Positions 7,971-15,620 of a stretch of DNA of 64,000 nt are shown in pieces. The position numbers were made by a program, and so were the translations under genes. The number at the start of each line of letters is the position of its first letter. Position 1 is the stretch's first letter. Under the pieces are notes generated by a model that worked only from the letters and a program-made list of their open reading frames with translations, was not told the DNA's origin and ran no database searches. The stretch is from Candidatus Rokuibacteriota bacterium (lineage in GTDB: Bacteria; Methylomirabilota; Methylomirabilia; Rokubacteriales; CSP1-6). The stretch is taken from positions 1 to 64,000 of the forward strand of contig QHRW01000113.1 in the NCBI GenBank assembly GCA_003220265.1. Direction: 5' to 3'.

Positions 7971-8406
7971 CTACTGCCCGGTCCGGGCCCGATATTCGTC
8001 CGTCGTTCGGCGAATCTCTTCGGCGATCGCTCGTTGCTCCTCGCTGGCTTTGCGCACGTAGTCTGCGGCCTTTCTGGCATCTTCCGCAGCTTCACGGACC
8101 TGGTCCGCGAGAATCCTCACCTGCTCCTGCGTTTCCCGAGACGCCTCGCTCGCCCGCCTCGCCGCTTCAGCGTGCCGTCGAGCGGATTCCGACGCCCGAC
8201 GGGCTGCCTCGGCCTCTCGACGTGCGACCTCGGCATGCTCGCGTTTGGCCTCTGACGCCTGCCGTCCAGCCTCGGCCGTCGCGCGCCTGCTCGGCCTTGA
8301 CGCGGCCTGCTTCGGCGGCGCGCCGGTTACCCTCCGGCGCGCCGGCTGACTTTCTCTTGTCACGGTTCCTATTCCGACGACGCTTCGCCTGTCCTCTTCT
8401 CTTCAT
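7971..8406 (-). pseudogene. Ala/Glu/Arg-rich coiled-coil protein, apparent frameshift
   Basis: The frame starting at ATG 8406 (MKRRGQAKRRRNRNRDKRK) overlaps the upstream stop as ATGA and runs into a coiled-coil-like segment, EAGRVKAEQAR. Just after that, near 8280, coiled-coil coding jumps to another frame: AEAGRQASEAKREHAEVA and on to a stop at 7971. Joining the two frames gives a continuous protein of about 145 residues with a basic head and a long heptad-like coil. Read literally, the first frame degenerates to Gly/Arg text. One extra base would explain it. It could be decay, an assembly error, or programmed shifting (least likely). Confidence 0.55.
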
Positions 8407-8879
8407 TGCGTCTTCTCGCTCAGCGCCGCCAACGCCGCCCGCTGCACCGCCGTCCACGGCGCTAGCTCCCACGCCGAGCCTCCGACGATCGAGTGCGCCT
8501 GCCCGGTGACGTAGAACGTGGCCCGCCAGTGGCCGTCGCGGTACTCGGTGAGCTGGAGGTCCCAGCCTGCCCGGTGCATGCCCTCGGCGATCTGGCCGAC
8601 ACCGAAGTCGACCATCTCCCAGCTGTCCCACTTGTGGTAGCAACGCGACCAAATCGCCTGGTCATCGACACCGCGCGAAAGCCGTGTCTGCGCCGCCTGC
8701 TCTTGCTTGATGCAGAAGGCCTGCATGCTGTAGTCGGTCCATTTGCTGGCGCAATAGACCTTGACGTCGGTCGGCGGTGCCGCTTGTGCGCCGGTTGAAA
8801 CTGCGCCGAGCGTGGCGACGACGACGACGGACACGAGCACTAAGGCGGGAATGGCTGCCACCGAGATACGAGCGGGCAT
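8403..8879 (-). CDS. Secreted protein of unknown function, Cys/Trp-rich
   Basis: 158 residues from ATG 8879, with GGAGG four bases upstream. A signal peptide (MPARISVAAIPALVLVSVVV, cleavage near GAQAA) is followed by a mature domain with three cysteines (YC, FC, RC) and many tryptophans (KWTDYSMQAFCIKQEQAAQ; KWDSWEMVDFGVGQIAEGM). The stop overlaps the start of the coiled-coil gene as ATGA. Probably a periplasmic disulfide-bonded protein. No family recognised. Confidence 0.7.
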   Translation of the reverse strand: MPARISVAAIPALVLVSVVVVATLGAVSTGAQAAPPTDVKVYCASKWTDYSMQAFCIKQEQAAQTRLSRGVDDQAIWSRCYHKWDSWEMVDFGVGQIAEGMHRAGWDLQLTEYRDGHWRATFYVTGQAHSIVGGSAWELAPWTAVQRAALAALSEKTQ

Positions 8880-9048
8880 TGTGCCTCCGCCATGCATCAG
8901 TCGGTCCGAGGGAATGCTGGGCGGGATTCTAGGCCAACCGCTCATCGTTGGCGAGAGGGGGTAATCCCGACCCACCCCCGACGCCTTGATAATGCGGTTC
9001 GGCGCGCTCGATGACTAGACGTCAGGGCCGGCGAAGAGCCGCCGGCGG

Positions 9049-9434
9049 TCAGTCGGGACAGCGCCGGATAGGCGCCGAGTCGCCCGGCTTCGCCCGTAGA
9101 GAAGCCGCCAAGCGCGCGTTCACGTAGAGGTGCCTCGTCTCGGTCGCGCCAGCTTCTCGCCACTGCTTGCGCAACCCCGGGGGTCCCAGAACTGCTGCGG
9201 CACATAGAACGTCCTGGAGCTGTCGCCCCACCACCGCTCCACCCAGTCGCCCGGCTGCGAGGGGCCGGGGATCAGGCCCATCACCTTCCACCAGTCGATG
9301 CCGTACTGCGTCTCGAATTGCTGGCGCTCCTCCGGCGTGAAGGTCCGTAGCGGCAGACACGCGCACTCTGCGAACGCCTGGACCGGTGCGACTGAGGCGG
9401 CCAGGAGAACGAGTGCAACAATCCAGCGGATCAT
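9049..9434 (-). pseudogene. Small secreted protein, apparent frameshift
   Basis: The frame from ATG 9434 (GGAGG upstream) encodes a signal peptide (MIRWIVALVLLAASVAPVQA) and a Trp-rich domain (GIDWWKVMGL, DWVERWWGD). It then reads FWDPRG and turns into atypical text. In the neighbouring frame, protein-like sequence resumes at exactly that place (LRKQWREAGATETRHLYVNA) and continues to a stop at 9049. The change falls in a run of C and G bases near 9175, a common place for indels or assembly errors. The joined product would be about 127 residues. Function unknown. Confidence 0.5.
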
Positions 9435-9451
9435 GGTGCCCTCCGGGGTAG

Positions 9452-9650
9452 TTCGTTCGTGTCGTCTCCGAGCTCGCGGAGGCCGGCGTCAAGCGCATCA
9501 GCATCGGCGGATCGCTCTCCCGGCTGGCGCTGGCCGCATTCCTCGAGGGCGCCCGCGAGATGAAAACCGCCGGCGGCTTCACCTGGATGCGCCGGACCAC
9601 GCCCAGCCGCGAGCTGCGGGCTACGTTCTCGAAGTGGTCGCGACCCGGCG
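9452..9650 (+). pseudogene. C-terminal remnant of an isocitrate lyase / PEP mutase family enzyme
   Basis: The frame reads RVVSELAEAGVKRISIGGSL then SRLALAAFLEGAREM. This is the last strand-helix unit of the ICL/PEPM barrel (the usual form is like ELAELGVRRISVG-ALARAALGAFLRAAREM). Nothing upstream continues the barrel or the catalytic KKCGH/DxxG parts; the preceding DNA is the start region of a gene on the opposite strand. Only about 65 residues survive, so it is a fragment without activity. Confidence 0.6.
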
Positions 9651-9692
9651 GCGGCTACGAGGTCTTCAGGGTCATCCCCTCATCGTTAGCGG

Positions 9693-9735
9693 GTGGCTCT
9701 TGCCGCCCTCCAGGTACGTGGCGTCTCCAGGTACA
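9693..9735 (+). repeat. Direct repeat, copy A (flanks lipoprotein gene)
   Basis: The copy begins GGCTCTTGCCGCCCTCCAGG and contains two CCAGGTAC units about 17 bases apart. It closely matches copy B at 10187-10230 in the same orientation. No coding explanation. Confidence 0.5.
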
Positions 9736-9851
9736 TTCGAGGCCCAAGTATAATGCCCGGCAAGGAGATCGCGGTCCTCCCTCCTCTCGCAGAGGATGAA
9801 CGACCGCGTGACCGCGCTGCAGTGCCGCCTCTAGGAAATACGAGGAGAGCG

Positions 9852-10154
9852 ATGAGCCGACAGACGACACGCCTGATCTCCACGGTCGTTCTCACCGCCG
9901 CCGTCGCCGGCTGCGCCGGCCTGACGCCGGAGCAGGACCGGGGATGGACGGCCTTCCACGCGTGCCAGTCGACGGCGGCCCCCTCGGCCACGATGGAGGA
10001 TCTGCTCGTGACCGGGCGCGTCCACTACTGGACGCAGGAGGGCGTCGACTTCAGCGCGATGAAGGCCTGCATGCAGCAGGGCGGCTACAGCTGCGACGTG
10101 GGCGTAACCATCGGCATGCGGCCGCACACCTACTGCTATCCCAAGCCCGCCTGA
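9852..10154 (+). CDS. Small secreted lipoprotein, function unknown
   Basis: 100 residues from ATG 9852, preceded by GAGGAGAG. The signal peptide ends in VAGCAG, a lipobox-like site that would make Cys the first mature residue and anchor the protein by lipid. The mature part has further cysteines (HACQS, KACMQQGGYSC, TYCYPKP), probably disulfide-bonded. It is the only plus-strand gene between the outer-membrane protein and the end of the window. Copies of a 40-bp direct repeat lie on both sides. Confidence 0.7.
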   Translation: MSRQTTRLISTVVLTAAVAGCAGLTPEQDRGWTAFHACQSTAAPSATMEDLLVTGRVHYWTQEGVDFSAMKACMQQGGYSCDVGVTIGMRPHTYCYPKPA

Positions 10155-10509
10155 ACGCGCGCTGAAGCGCAGCAGCGGGCGCATCGTGAGCTCTTGCCGC
10201 CCCCGAGGTACGTGCCGCCCCCAGGTATAGCTCGCATTCCGTTACTCCTTCCGCGATGGTGATGAAACACCAGATCGCGACGGCCTGGCTCGCGCATGCC
10301 CGGGACGTTGGCATCCACGGCGCTACTGTGACCTCCCGCTCGCGCTCCGGTCGGCAAGCCGAACAGCCGACGTACGAATTCTACTTCCATGCTGGTCATC
10401 GCGATGTTACCGCAGTCGGCGCGGGCGCCGGCGCCTCGCCGACCTTGAAGATGCCGCGACCTGACCCCGCCAGCCAGAAGGACGCCGCGCCGTAAGTTCT
10501 TGAAGGAGG
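10155..10509. other. Intergenic stretch with one repeat copy, no supported gene
   Basis: About 355 bases between the lipoprotein gene and tRNA-Arg. It holds copy B of the direct repeat (10187-10230). Short frames exist on both strands (for example 10256-10495) but show no motif, ribosome site or coding bias I would trust. Confidence 0.4.
10187..10230 (+). repeat. Direct repeat, copy B
   Basis: GAGCTCTTGCCGCCCCCGAGG followed by TACGTGCCGCCCCCAGGTA matches copy A at 9693-9735, with the same two GGTA-containing units about 17 bases apart. Such paired units could be a regulator site or part of a dispersed intergenic element. Confidence 0.5.
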
Positions 10510-10586
10510 TGGTGCCCCCGGGGTGACTCGAACACCCGGCACGCAGTTTAGGAAACTGCTGCTCTATCCACCTGAGCTACGGGGGC
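10510..10586 (-). tRNA. tRNA-Arg (anticodon CCT)
   Basis: Reading the minus strand, the 7-bp acceptor GCCCCCG (5' end at 10586) pairs with CGGGGGC. The anticodon arm is GCAGT-TTCCTAA-ACTGC with anticodon CCT; the T arm is GGGTGTTCGAGTCACCC. The CCA tail is encoded (10512-10510). It lies 52 bases after the thioredoxin-like gene. Confidence 0.95.
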
Positions 10587-10638
10587 GTCCACTCGCGCGA
10601 GCCGTCGACGCCTCAGTGTACCAGTTGAGCCGGCGGCT

Positions 10639-11583
10639 CTACTCGAGGCCGAGCATCCGCCGCAGAGGCGGTTCGAGCTCGCGCCGTGTCGTCAGGCCTT
10701 CGAATTTGGCGCGGATCACACCCTGGCCATCGACGAGGAAGATCCAGGGCTCGGATCGCAGGCTCCACTCCTCGACCGTGGGGGCGATGATCTGGGATGG
10801 ACCGCCTTGCCAGATTTCCTGGTGGACGAACGCGACGCGCTTGCCGTAGGTCGGGATGAGCGTGCGCAGGACGTCCAACACGGGGCCACAGACGCGGCTG
10901 GTGCAGTATTTCGGCGTCGCGAACACGATCACCTGGGGCTTGCCCTGTCCGATGGCGTCGGCGATGCGGGTCTGGTGCAGCCGGTGATCCGGCAGCTCGC
11001 TCGAATCGATCTGCCGCAGGTCGCTGACGTCGCTGGCGATGACGTTGCGGCTGCGTGGCGCCGGTGTGCCGACCACCGGCGTGCGCGAGACTTCCAGGGC
11101 GTTGATGCTCAGTCGCGCCGACTCGAGCGCGCCGTCGGCCGTCCTTGCGAGGATTTCCAGGCCCCACGGTCCGGGACGCTCGAAGCTCACCTGGGCGACG
11201 TAGATCCCCTGCACGTCGGTCGGCGTGGCGTGCACGTGCCGCGTGCCGTCGGGATGGATGTGGACCTGGCGGCCTCCCTCGATGACCTCCAGCTTGTAGT
11301 ACGGGGCCGGCAACGCCGCGACGAGCTGAGCATCCTGATCGCGGGTGTCGTACACGCGGACCGCGACGTCCGCGTCCGCGAGGAGGTTGCCGTGCCTCAG
11401 AAGCGCGAAGGCGAGTCGATTGCGGCCGACCACGAGCTCGGACGTCGTGATCAGCGGCTGCAGCACGCCCGCCGGCGGCGGCGTCAACTGACCCGCGGCC
11501 GTCACTCCGACCTCGAGGACGACGGCCGCGGCGACGAGAAGCGTGGCGCGCAGGACGCGCGCCACGCTCGCCATTCCGCGCAT
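10639..11583 (-). CDS. Exported thioredoxin-fold protein, partner of the PQQ dehydrogenase
   Basis: 314 residues; the start ATG at 11583 overlaps the dehydrogenase stop (TAATG). A signal peptide or anchor (ATLLVAAAVVLEVGVTAAG) leads to an immunoglobulin-like beta region (residues about 35-180; RPGPWGLEIL). A C-terminal thioredoxin-like domain follows, with KPQVIVFATPKYCTSRVCGP and later EPWIFLVDGQGVIRAKFEG. The candidate redox pair is C-x4-C rather than the usual C-x2-C. Given the coupling, it probably matures, reduces or supplies copper to the dehydrogenase-cupredoxin in the periplasm (inference). Confidence 0.75.
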   Translation of the reverse strand: MRGMASVARVLRATLLVAAAVVLEVGVTAAGQLTPPPAGVLQPLITTSELVVGRNRLAFALLRHGNLLADADVAVRVYDTRDQDAQLVAALPAPYYKLEVIEGGRQVHIHPDGTRHVHATPTDVQGIYVAQVSFERPGPWGLEILARTADGALESARLSINALEVSRTPVVGTPAPRSRNVIASDVSDLRQIDSSELPDHRLHQTRIADAIGQGKPQVIVFATPKYCTSRVCGPVLDVLRTLIPTYGKRVAFVHQEIWQGGPSQIIAPTVEEWSLRSEPWIFLVDGQGVIRAKFEGLTTRRELEPPLRRMLGLE

Positions 11584-13652
11584 TACTCCACGATCACCTG
11601 CCCGTACATCCACGGGTGCGGTGTGCAGATGTAGTAGTAGACGCCCGGCTGCTCGAAGGTGATCGACTTCTCGAGGCCCTTCGGCAGCACGCCGGTGTCC
11701 CAATCGCCCGTCTGCCACGCCGTGGCGCCGTGCGGCAGGTCGCCGACGTTGGTGAATTTCAGCGTACTCCCCGCCTTGATGCGCACGCGGCCGGGCACGA
11801 AGCTGTACTCCACGTTGTTGCCGCCAATCTTGATCGTGTCCACGCCGGCGACGATCGGCCCCACCGGCCCGGCGACGGTTTGCGGCGGCGGCGGCGGCCA
11901 CAGCGGCCCGAGCTGTCCCTTCAACGAGAACGCCCACACGGCGTCACCGCCCGCGCTGCCCTGGAGCTGGTTGCCTCCGGTGGCGATGGCGATGTACTGC
12001 TCGCCGTCGACCTCGTAGATCACGGGCGGTGCGTCGGCGCCGAAGCCGGTCTGGAATCGCCACAGCTCTTGACCCGTCTTGGCGTCGATGGCCAGGAAGT
12101 TGCCGTCGGGCTCGCCACGGAAGACGAGGCCGCCGGCGGTGACCGACGAGCCGCCGCCGCCACCGATGCGGTGCGACGTCTTGTGCTGCCAGGCGATCTT
12201 GTTCGTCTTGCTGTCGATGGCCGTGAACGTGCCGCTCATCTTGGTGCCGATGGGCGCCGCCTGCGTGCCTCCGACGTAGCGCTGGCCGGTCTTGAACTCG
12301 TCTCCGAACCGTCCGAAGGAGCCCGCGCGCACGGTGCCGGGAACGTAGAAGTAGCCGGTGTCGGGGCTGTACGGCACCGGCGACCAGTTGGTGCCGCCCA
12401 GCCCGGAGGGCTGGATCATCACCGGCGTTTCCCAGAACGGCTCGAAGATGCACCCAGCCTTCTCGAAGCCCGGCATGGGCTCGGCGCACTGCGGAACCGT
12501 CGCGTCGCCCTTGGGGTACGGCTGCGTCTTGGCCGTCTTCTGCCGCGGCTCCTGGGGCACCGGCCGCTCCTCGATCCCGATCAGCGGCTTGCCGTTGGTG
12601 CGATCGAGGATGTAGACCCACCCCGTGCGGCCGGCCTCCGCGATGCCCTTGCGCGGCTGGCCGTCGATCACGGTGTCGAACAGCACGACCGGGCTGGCCG
12701 CGTCGTAGTCCCAGATGTCGTGATGGACCTGCTGGAAGTGCCAGACGTACTTCCCGGTCTTGGCGTTCACGGCCATCATGGAGGCGCAGAAGAGGTTGTC
12801 GCCCTCGCGCATCGACCCGTCGTAGTCCGGCCCGCAGTTGCCCGTGGCGAAGTAGAGCAGTCCGAGCTGCGGATCGAGCGCGGGCGTGTTCCAGATGGTG
12901 GCGCCGCCGCGCATCGAATGGTCGGTACCGGGCGGCCACGTGTCGCTGCCGAATTCACCGGGACCGGGCAGCGTGTACGACCGCCACAGGACTTCGCCGG
13001 TCTTCGCGTTCAGGGCGGTGAGACGGCCGCGCACGCCGAACTCGCCGCCGGAGATGCCGCTGTAGACCATGCCGTCGTAGTAGAGCGGCGCGCTCGTGAT
13101 CGTGTACCCGTTCTCCCACTTCTCGATCGCAGTCTTCCAGGCGACCTTGCCCGTCTTCATGTCCAGCGCGACCACCTGCGCATCGAGCTGGCCGAAGTAG
13201 AGCAAGCCCTCGCCCATGGCGAGGCCGCGATTGACCCAGCCGCAGCACACCGTGGAGATCTTCTGATCGATGCCCGACCAGTACTCCCACAGGATCTGGC
13301 CGGTCTTCGCGTTCAGCGCGAAGACGTCGTCGTTGCCCGTGACGACGTACATGACCCCGTTCTTGATCAGCGGCGAGGCCTCGAAGGAGTACTTGCCGCC
13401 GACGCCGGAGCCCTTGAGGCGCGTCATCCAGGCACCCTTGAGCTCCTTGACGTTGGTCGCGTTGATCTGGGTCAGGGTCGAATAGCGCTGGTTGGTGAGG
13501 TTGCCGCCGTTGGTGATCCAGTCCTTGCCGACGGGGCTCCGGAGCATGGTGTCGATCTCGGGATCGGCCGACCAGCCGGGCGCGACCAGGCCGAGCAGGA
13601 ACGTTAGGGTGGCGAGCATCGCAGGAACCCGGCGCAGACGGCGAGATTGCAT
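11583..13652 (-). CDS. PQQ-dependent alcohol dehydrogenase fused to an amicyanin-like cupredoxin
   Basis: A 689-residue periplasmic quinoprotein. Signal peptide ends near PGWSA. An eight-bladed propeller follows with repeated DxKTGKxxW tryptophan-docking motifs. The vicinal Cys pair CCGW at 136-137 lies over PQQ. Metal/PQQ ligand candidates are Glu204 (SGGEFG), Asn272 (ATGNCG) and the catalytic Asp315 in HHDIWDYD. Asp317, two residues on, is the extra acid typical of lanthanide-dependent enzymes. After a Pro-rich linker, residues about 610-689 form a type 1 copper domain: His641, Cys676, His679, Met682 (CTPHPWM, as in amicyanin). Two starts have good ribosome sites (13652 and 13667). Likely oxidises methanol or another alcohol and passes electrons to copper in cis. 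Confidence 0.9.
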   Translation of the reverse strand: MQSRRLRRVPAMLATLTFLLGLVAPGWSADPEIDTMLRSPVGKDWITNGGNLTNQRYSTLTQINATNVKELKGAWMTRLKGSGVGGKYSFEASPLIKNGVMYVVTGNDDVFALNAKTGQILWEYWSGIDQKISTVCCGWVNRGLAMGEGLLYFGQLDAQVVALDMKTGKVAWKTAIEKWENGYTITSAPLYYDGMVYSGISGGEFGVRGRLTALNAKTGEVLWRSYTLPGPGEFGSDTWPPGTDHSMRGGATIWNTPALDPQLGLLYFATGNCGPDYDGSMREGDNLFCASMMAVNAKTGKYVWHFQQVHHDIWDYDAASPVVLFDTVIDGQPRKGIAEAGRTGWVYILDRTNGKPLIGIEERPVPQEPRQKTAKTQPYPKGDATVPQCAEPMPGFEKAGCIFEPFWETPVMIQPSGLGGTNWSPVPYSPDTGYFYVPGTVRAGSFGRFGDEFKTGQRYVGGTQAAPIGTKMSGTFTAIDSKTNKIAWQHKTSHRIGGGGGSSVTAGGLVFRGEPDGNFLAIDAKTGQELWRFQTGFGADAPPVIYEVDGEQYIAIATGGNQLQGSAGGDAVWAFSLKGQLGPLWPPPPPQTVAGPVGPIVAGVDTIKIGGNNVEYSFVPGRVRIKAGSTLKFTNVGDLPHGATAWQTGDWDTGVLPKGLEKSITFEQPGVYYYICTPHPWMYGQVIVE

Positions 13653-13698
13653 GGTCGGCCTCCTCATGGTTCGGCCTCCCGATCGACAGCGGGTCCAG

Positions 13699-13727
13699 TC
13701 AATACCGCCAAGCTGTGCGGCAGTCAA
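13699..13727 (-). promoter_or_regulatory. Sigma-70 type promoter for the dehydrogenase operon
   Basis: On the minus strand TTGACT (13727-13722), a 17-base spacer, and TATTGA (13704-13699). It lies 30-50 bases upstream of the two candidate start codons and supports starting the gene at 13667 or 13652, not at 13727. Confidence 0.5.
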
Positions 13728-13748
13728 GTCACGGCGCGCGGGGAGGAG

Positions 13749-14225
13749 CTACCGCGGGGCGTCGGTCCAGAACATTCGGCTGTAGCCGGCGGTGCGTTTG
13801 ACGGCCTCCGCTCGCTCGCGGAGGAGCGTGGCGGGGTTCTCGCCTTCCCGCGCGCGTCGCATGACGACGATGCGTGAGCCGCGGACGTAGCAGGCGGCAG
13901 CCTCGCGGGCGCGGCGCTGGGCGGGCTCCAGCCACTCGATCGGGACCACGGCGCCGCGGAAGCGCGGGTTGGCCTGCGGGTCGCCGGCACGGCATTCGCG
14001 CTCTTCCTGGATGCGATCGACCCAGTTGCAGAGATCGCGGTAGGCCGGCGGGTCCTCGCGGCGCACCAGCGCGATGGCCTGCTTGATCGAGGCGCGATCG
14101 CCCTCCAGCAGATCCACGTCGAGGTGGACGCGGCAGAGGGCAAGCGCGTCGAACCACGAGAACGCGCTGAGCCAGCCCCACGCGAGCACGACCAGCACGC
14201 CACCGATCACCGCGTAGCGCGTCAT
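13749..14225 (-). CDS. Membrane-anchored paralogue of the HExxH protein, active site lost
   Basis: 158 residues starting in an ATGA overlap with the upstream gene. An N-terminal span (YAVIGGVLVVLAWGWLSAF) is followed by a Cys-containing domain. SIKQAIALVRREDPPAYRDLC matches, position by position, the MVKRALDTLRHGSPADYRNVC region of its upstream neighbour, so they are tandem paralogues. Where the neighbour has HETCH, this one has no His pair (ACYVRGSRIVVMRRA). It may be a non-catalytic partner or regulator of the neighbour. Family name unknown. Confidence 0.65.
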   Translation of the reverse strand: MTRYAVIGGVLVVLAWGWLSAFSWFDALALCRVHLDVDLLEGDRASIKQAIALVRREDPPAYRDLCNWVDRIQEERECRAGDPQANPRFRGAVVPIEWLEPAQRRAREAAACYVRGSRIVVMRRAREGENPATLLRERAEAVKRTAGYSRMFWTDAPR

Positions 14226-14683
14226 TCGAACTGCACGAGCGCGCGCATGATGCGGTCGTCCTCGTTGTAGCACTCGTGCTCGAGGTCGAAGCGCGGCGGG
14301 CGGCCCTCGTGGTACTGGATGGCGTGGCACGTCTCGTGGACGATGATGGCGACCGTCCAGATGAGGCCGTGCTCCGTGCTGATGTCGATCGTGGCGCGGC
14401 CCTTCTGGCCCTCGTGATGCCAGAAGCAGCCGCCGCCGAAGCCGCCGCAGGCGGGATTGGGATTGATCGTGGCCACGTGTATGCAGACGTTGCGGTAGTC
14501 CGCCGGCGAGCCGTGGCGCAGGGTGTCCAGCGCGCGCTTGACCATCGTGTTGTCGTAGCCGACCAGCGAGGGGCGGATGCGGATGACGCAGCGGTTGGCG
14601 AGGTCGATCCAGACCAGGTAGCGGCCGGCGAGCACGAGAATCACGACGAGGGCGGCCAGCGCCCACCAGCGCCCGCGCGTCAT
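14222..14683 (-). CDS. Membrane-anchored HExxH putative metalloprotease
   Basis: 153 residues: short N-terminal anchor (WWALAALVVILVLAGRYLVW), a domain with three or four cysteines, then IIVHETCHAIQYHEG at about residues 112-126. HETCH fits the HExxH zinc-protease motif, with Glu as catalytic base. A third ligand could be the later EHE or His (DLEHECYNED). The domain would sit outside the inner membrane. It is co-transcribed with an inactive-looking paralogue (ATGA overlap) and follows the RpoS-like sigma gene by 19 nt. Substrate unknown. Confidence 0.65.
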   Translation of the reverse strand: MTRGRWWALAALVVILVLAGRYLVWIDLANRCVIRIRPSLVGYDNTMVKRALDTLRHGSPADYRNVCIHVATINPNPACGGFGGGCFWHHEGQKGRATIDISTEHGLIWTVAIIVHETCHAIQYHEGRPPRFDLEHECYNEDDRIMRALVQFE

Positions 14684-14702
14684 GCCGGCGCGGGCGCTCG
14701 GC

Positions 14703-15620
14703 TCAGAGGAAGTCCGCGGCGTCGACGCCGCGCGCCCCCAGCAGCGCGCGCAGCTTGCGCAAGCCCGCGGTCTCGATCTGCCGCACCCGCTCGCGGCTCA
14801 GGTCCAGGCGCTGGCCGATCGCTTCCAGCGTCTCGGGCTCGTCGCCCTCCAGGCCGAAGCGGCGCCGCAGCACGGTGCGCTCGTTGGGCGCGAGGTCGTC
14901 GAGCACCGCCACCAGGTCGGCGCGCGCGCGGAAGAGGCGCGTGAGCACGGCGGCCGGATCGGCGCCGGCATCGGCAATCGCGTCGCTCAGGCGGCGCGTG
15001 TCGCCGCCCGCCGGCGCGTCGAGCGACAGCGGCTGCTGGCGCAGCTCCTCGAGCTCGCTCACCTGCTCCTCGGTGATGCCGAGGGCCTGGGCCAGCTCGG
15101 TGGTGGAGGGCGCGCGCCCGAGCTTCTGCGTCAGCCGCTGCTGCTCCTTGGCGTAGCGGCCCAGCAGGAGCTGCACGTGGATGGGCAGCCGGACCGTGCG
15201 CGCCTGGTTGGCCAGCGCGCGGCTCACCGCCTGGCGGATCCACCACGTCGCGTACGTCGAGAAGCGCACGCCCCGCTCGGCGTCGAACTTCTCGGCGGCG
15301 CGCATGAGGCCGAGATTGCCTTCCTCGATCAGGTCGGGCAGCGGCAGGCCGCGGTTCACGTAGCGGCGCGCGACCTGCACGACCAGGCGCAGGTTGGACT
15401 CGATCAGGCGCTGCTTGGCGGTCCCGTCGCCGGCGGCGGCGCGGCGGGCGAGGTCGATCTCCTCCTCGCGGGTCAGCAGCGGGATGCGCGAGATCTCGTT
15501 CAGGTAGACGGCCAGGTTGGCGCGGCTGGTGTCGCGCGTGTCCTCGTGCTGGTCGAGGTCCTCCGCGTCGAGCAGCGGCTCGAGCGGCTCGTCGGGCACG
15601 CGCTCGTCCGCCTCAGTCAT
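14703..15620 (-). CDS. rpoS: RpoS-like group 2 sigma-70 factor
   Basis: 305 residues with all core sigma regions. Region 1.2 begins at [20 protein letters not shown]. Region 2 has [36 protein letters not shown] and the core-binding/-10 helix [20 protein letters not shown]. Region 3 follows, and region 4 ends [19 protein letters not shown]. No long RpoD-type N-terminus is present, so it is an alternative, RpoS-type factor. Its position directly after an NlpD-like gene with pcm and surE upstream is the classical rpoS neighbourhood. The start at 15620 follows GAGGAGGAGC and overlaps the upstream gene by 8 nt. Confidence 0.9.
   Translation of the reverse strand: MTEADERVPDEPLEPLLDAEDLDQHEDTRDTSRANLAVYLNEISRIPLLTREEEIDLARRAAAGDGTAKQRLIESNLRLVVQVARRYVNRGLPLPDLIEEGNLGLMRAAEKFDAERGVRFSTYATWWIRQAVSRALANQARTVRLPIHVQLLLGRYAKEQQRLTQKLGRAPSTTELAQALGITEEQVSELEELRQQPLSLDAPAGGDTRRLSDAIADAGADPAAVLTRLFRARADLVAVLDDLAPNERTVLRRRFGLEGDEPETLEAIGQRLDLSRERVRQIETAGLRKLRALLGARGVDAADFL

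Noticed and set aside
10256-10495. 79-residue plus-strand frame before tRNA-Arg
   Set aside because: No ribosome site, motif or coding bias; an equally long minus-strand frame overlaps it.
11616-13607. 663-residue plus-strand frame opposite the PQQ dehydrogenase
   Set aside because: Antisense shadow of a certain gene; His/Arg/Gly-rich with no domain.
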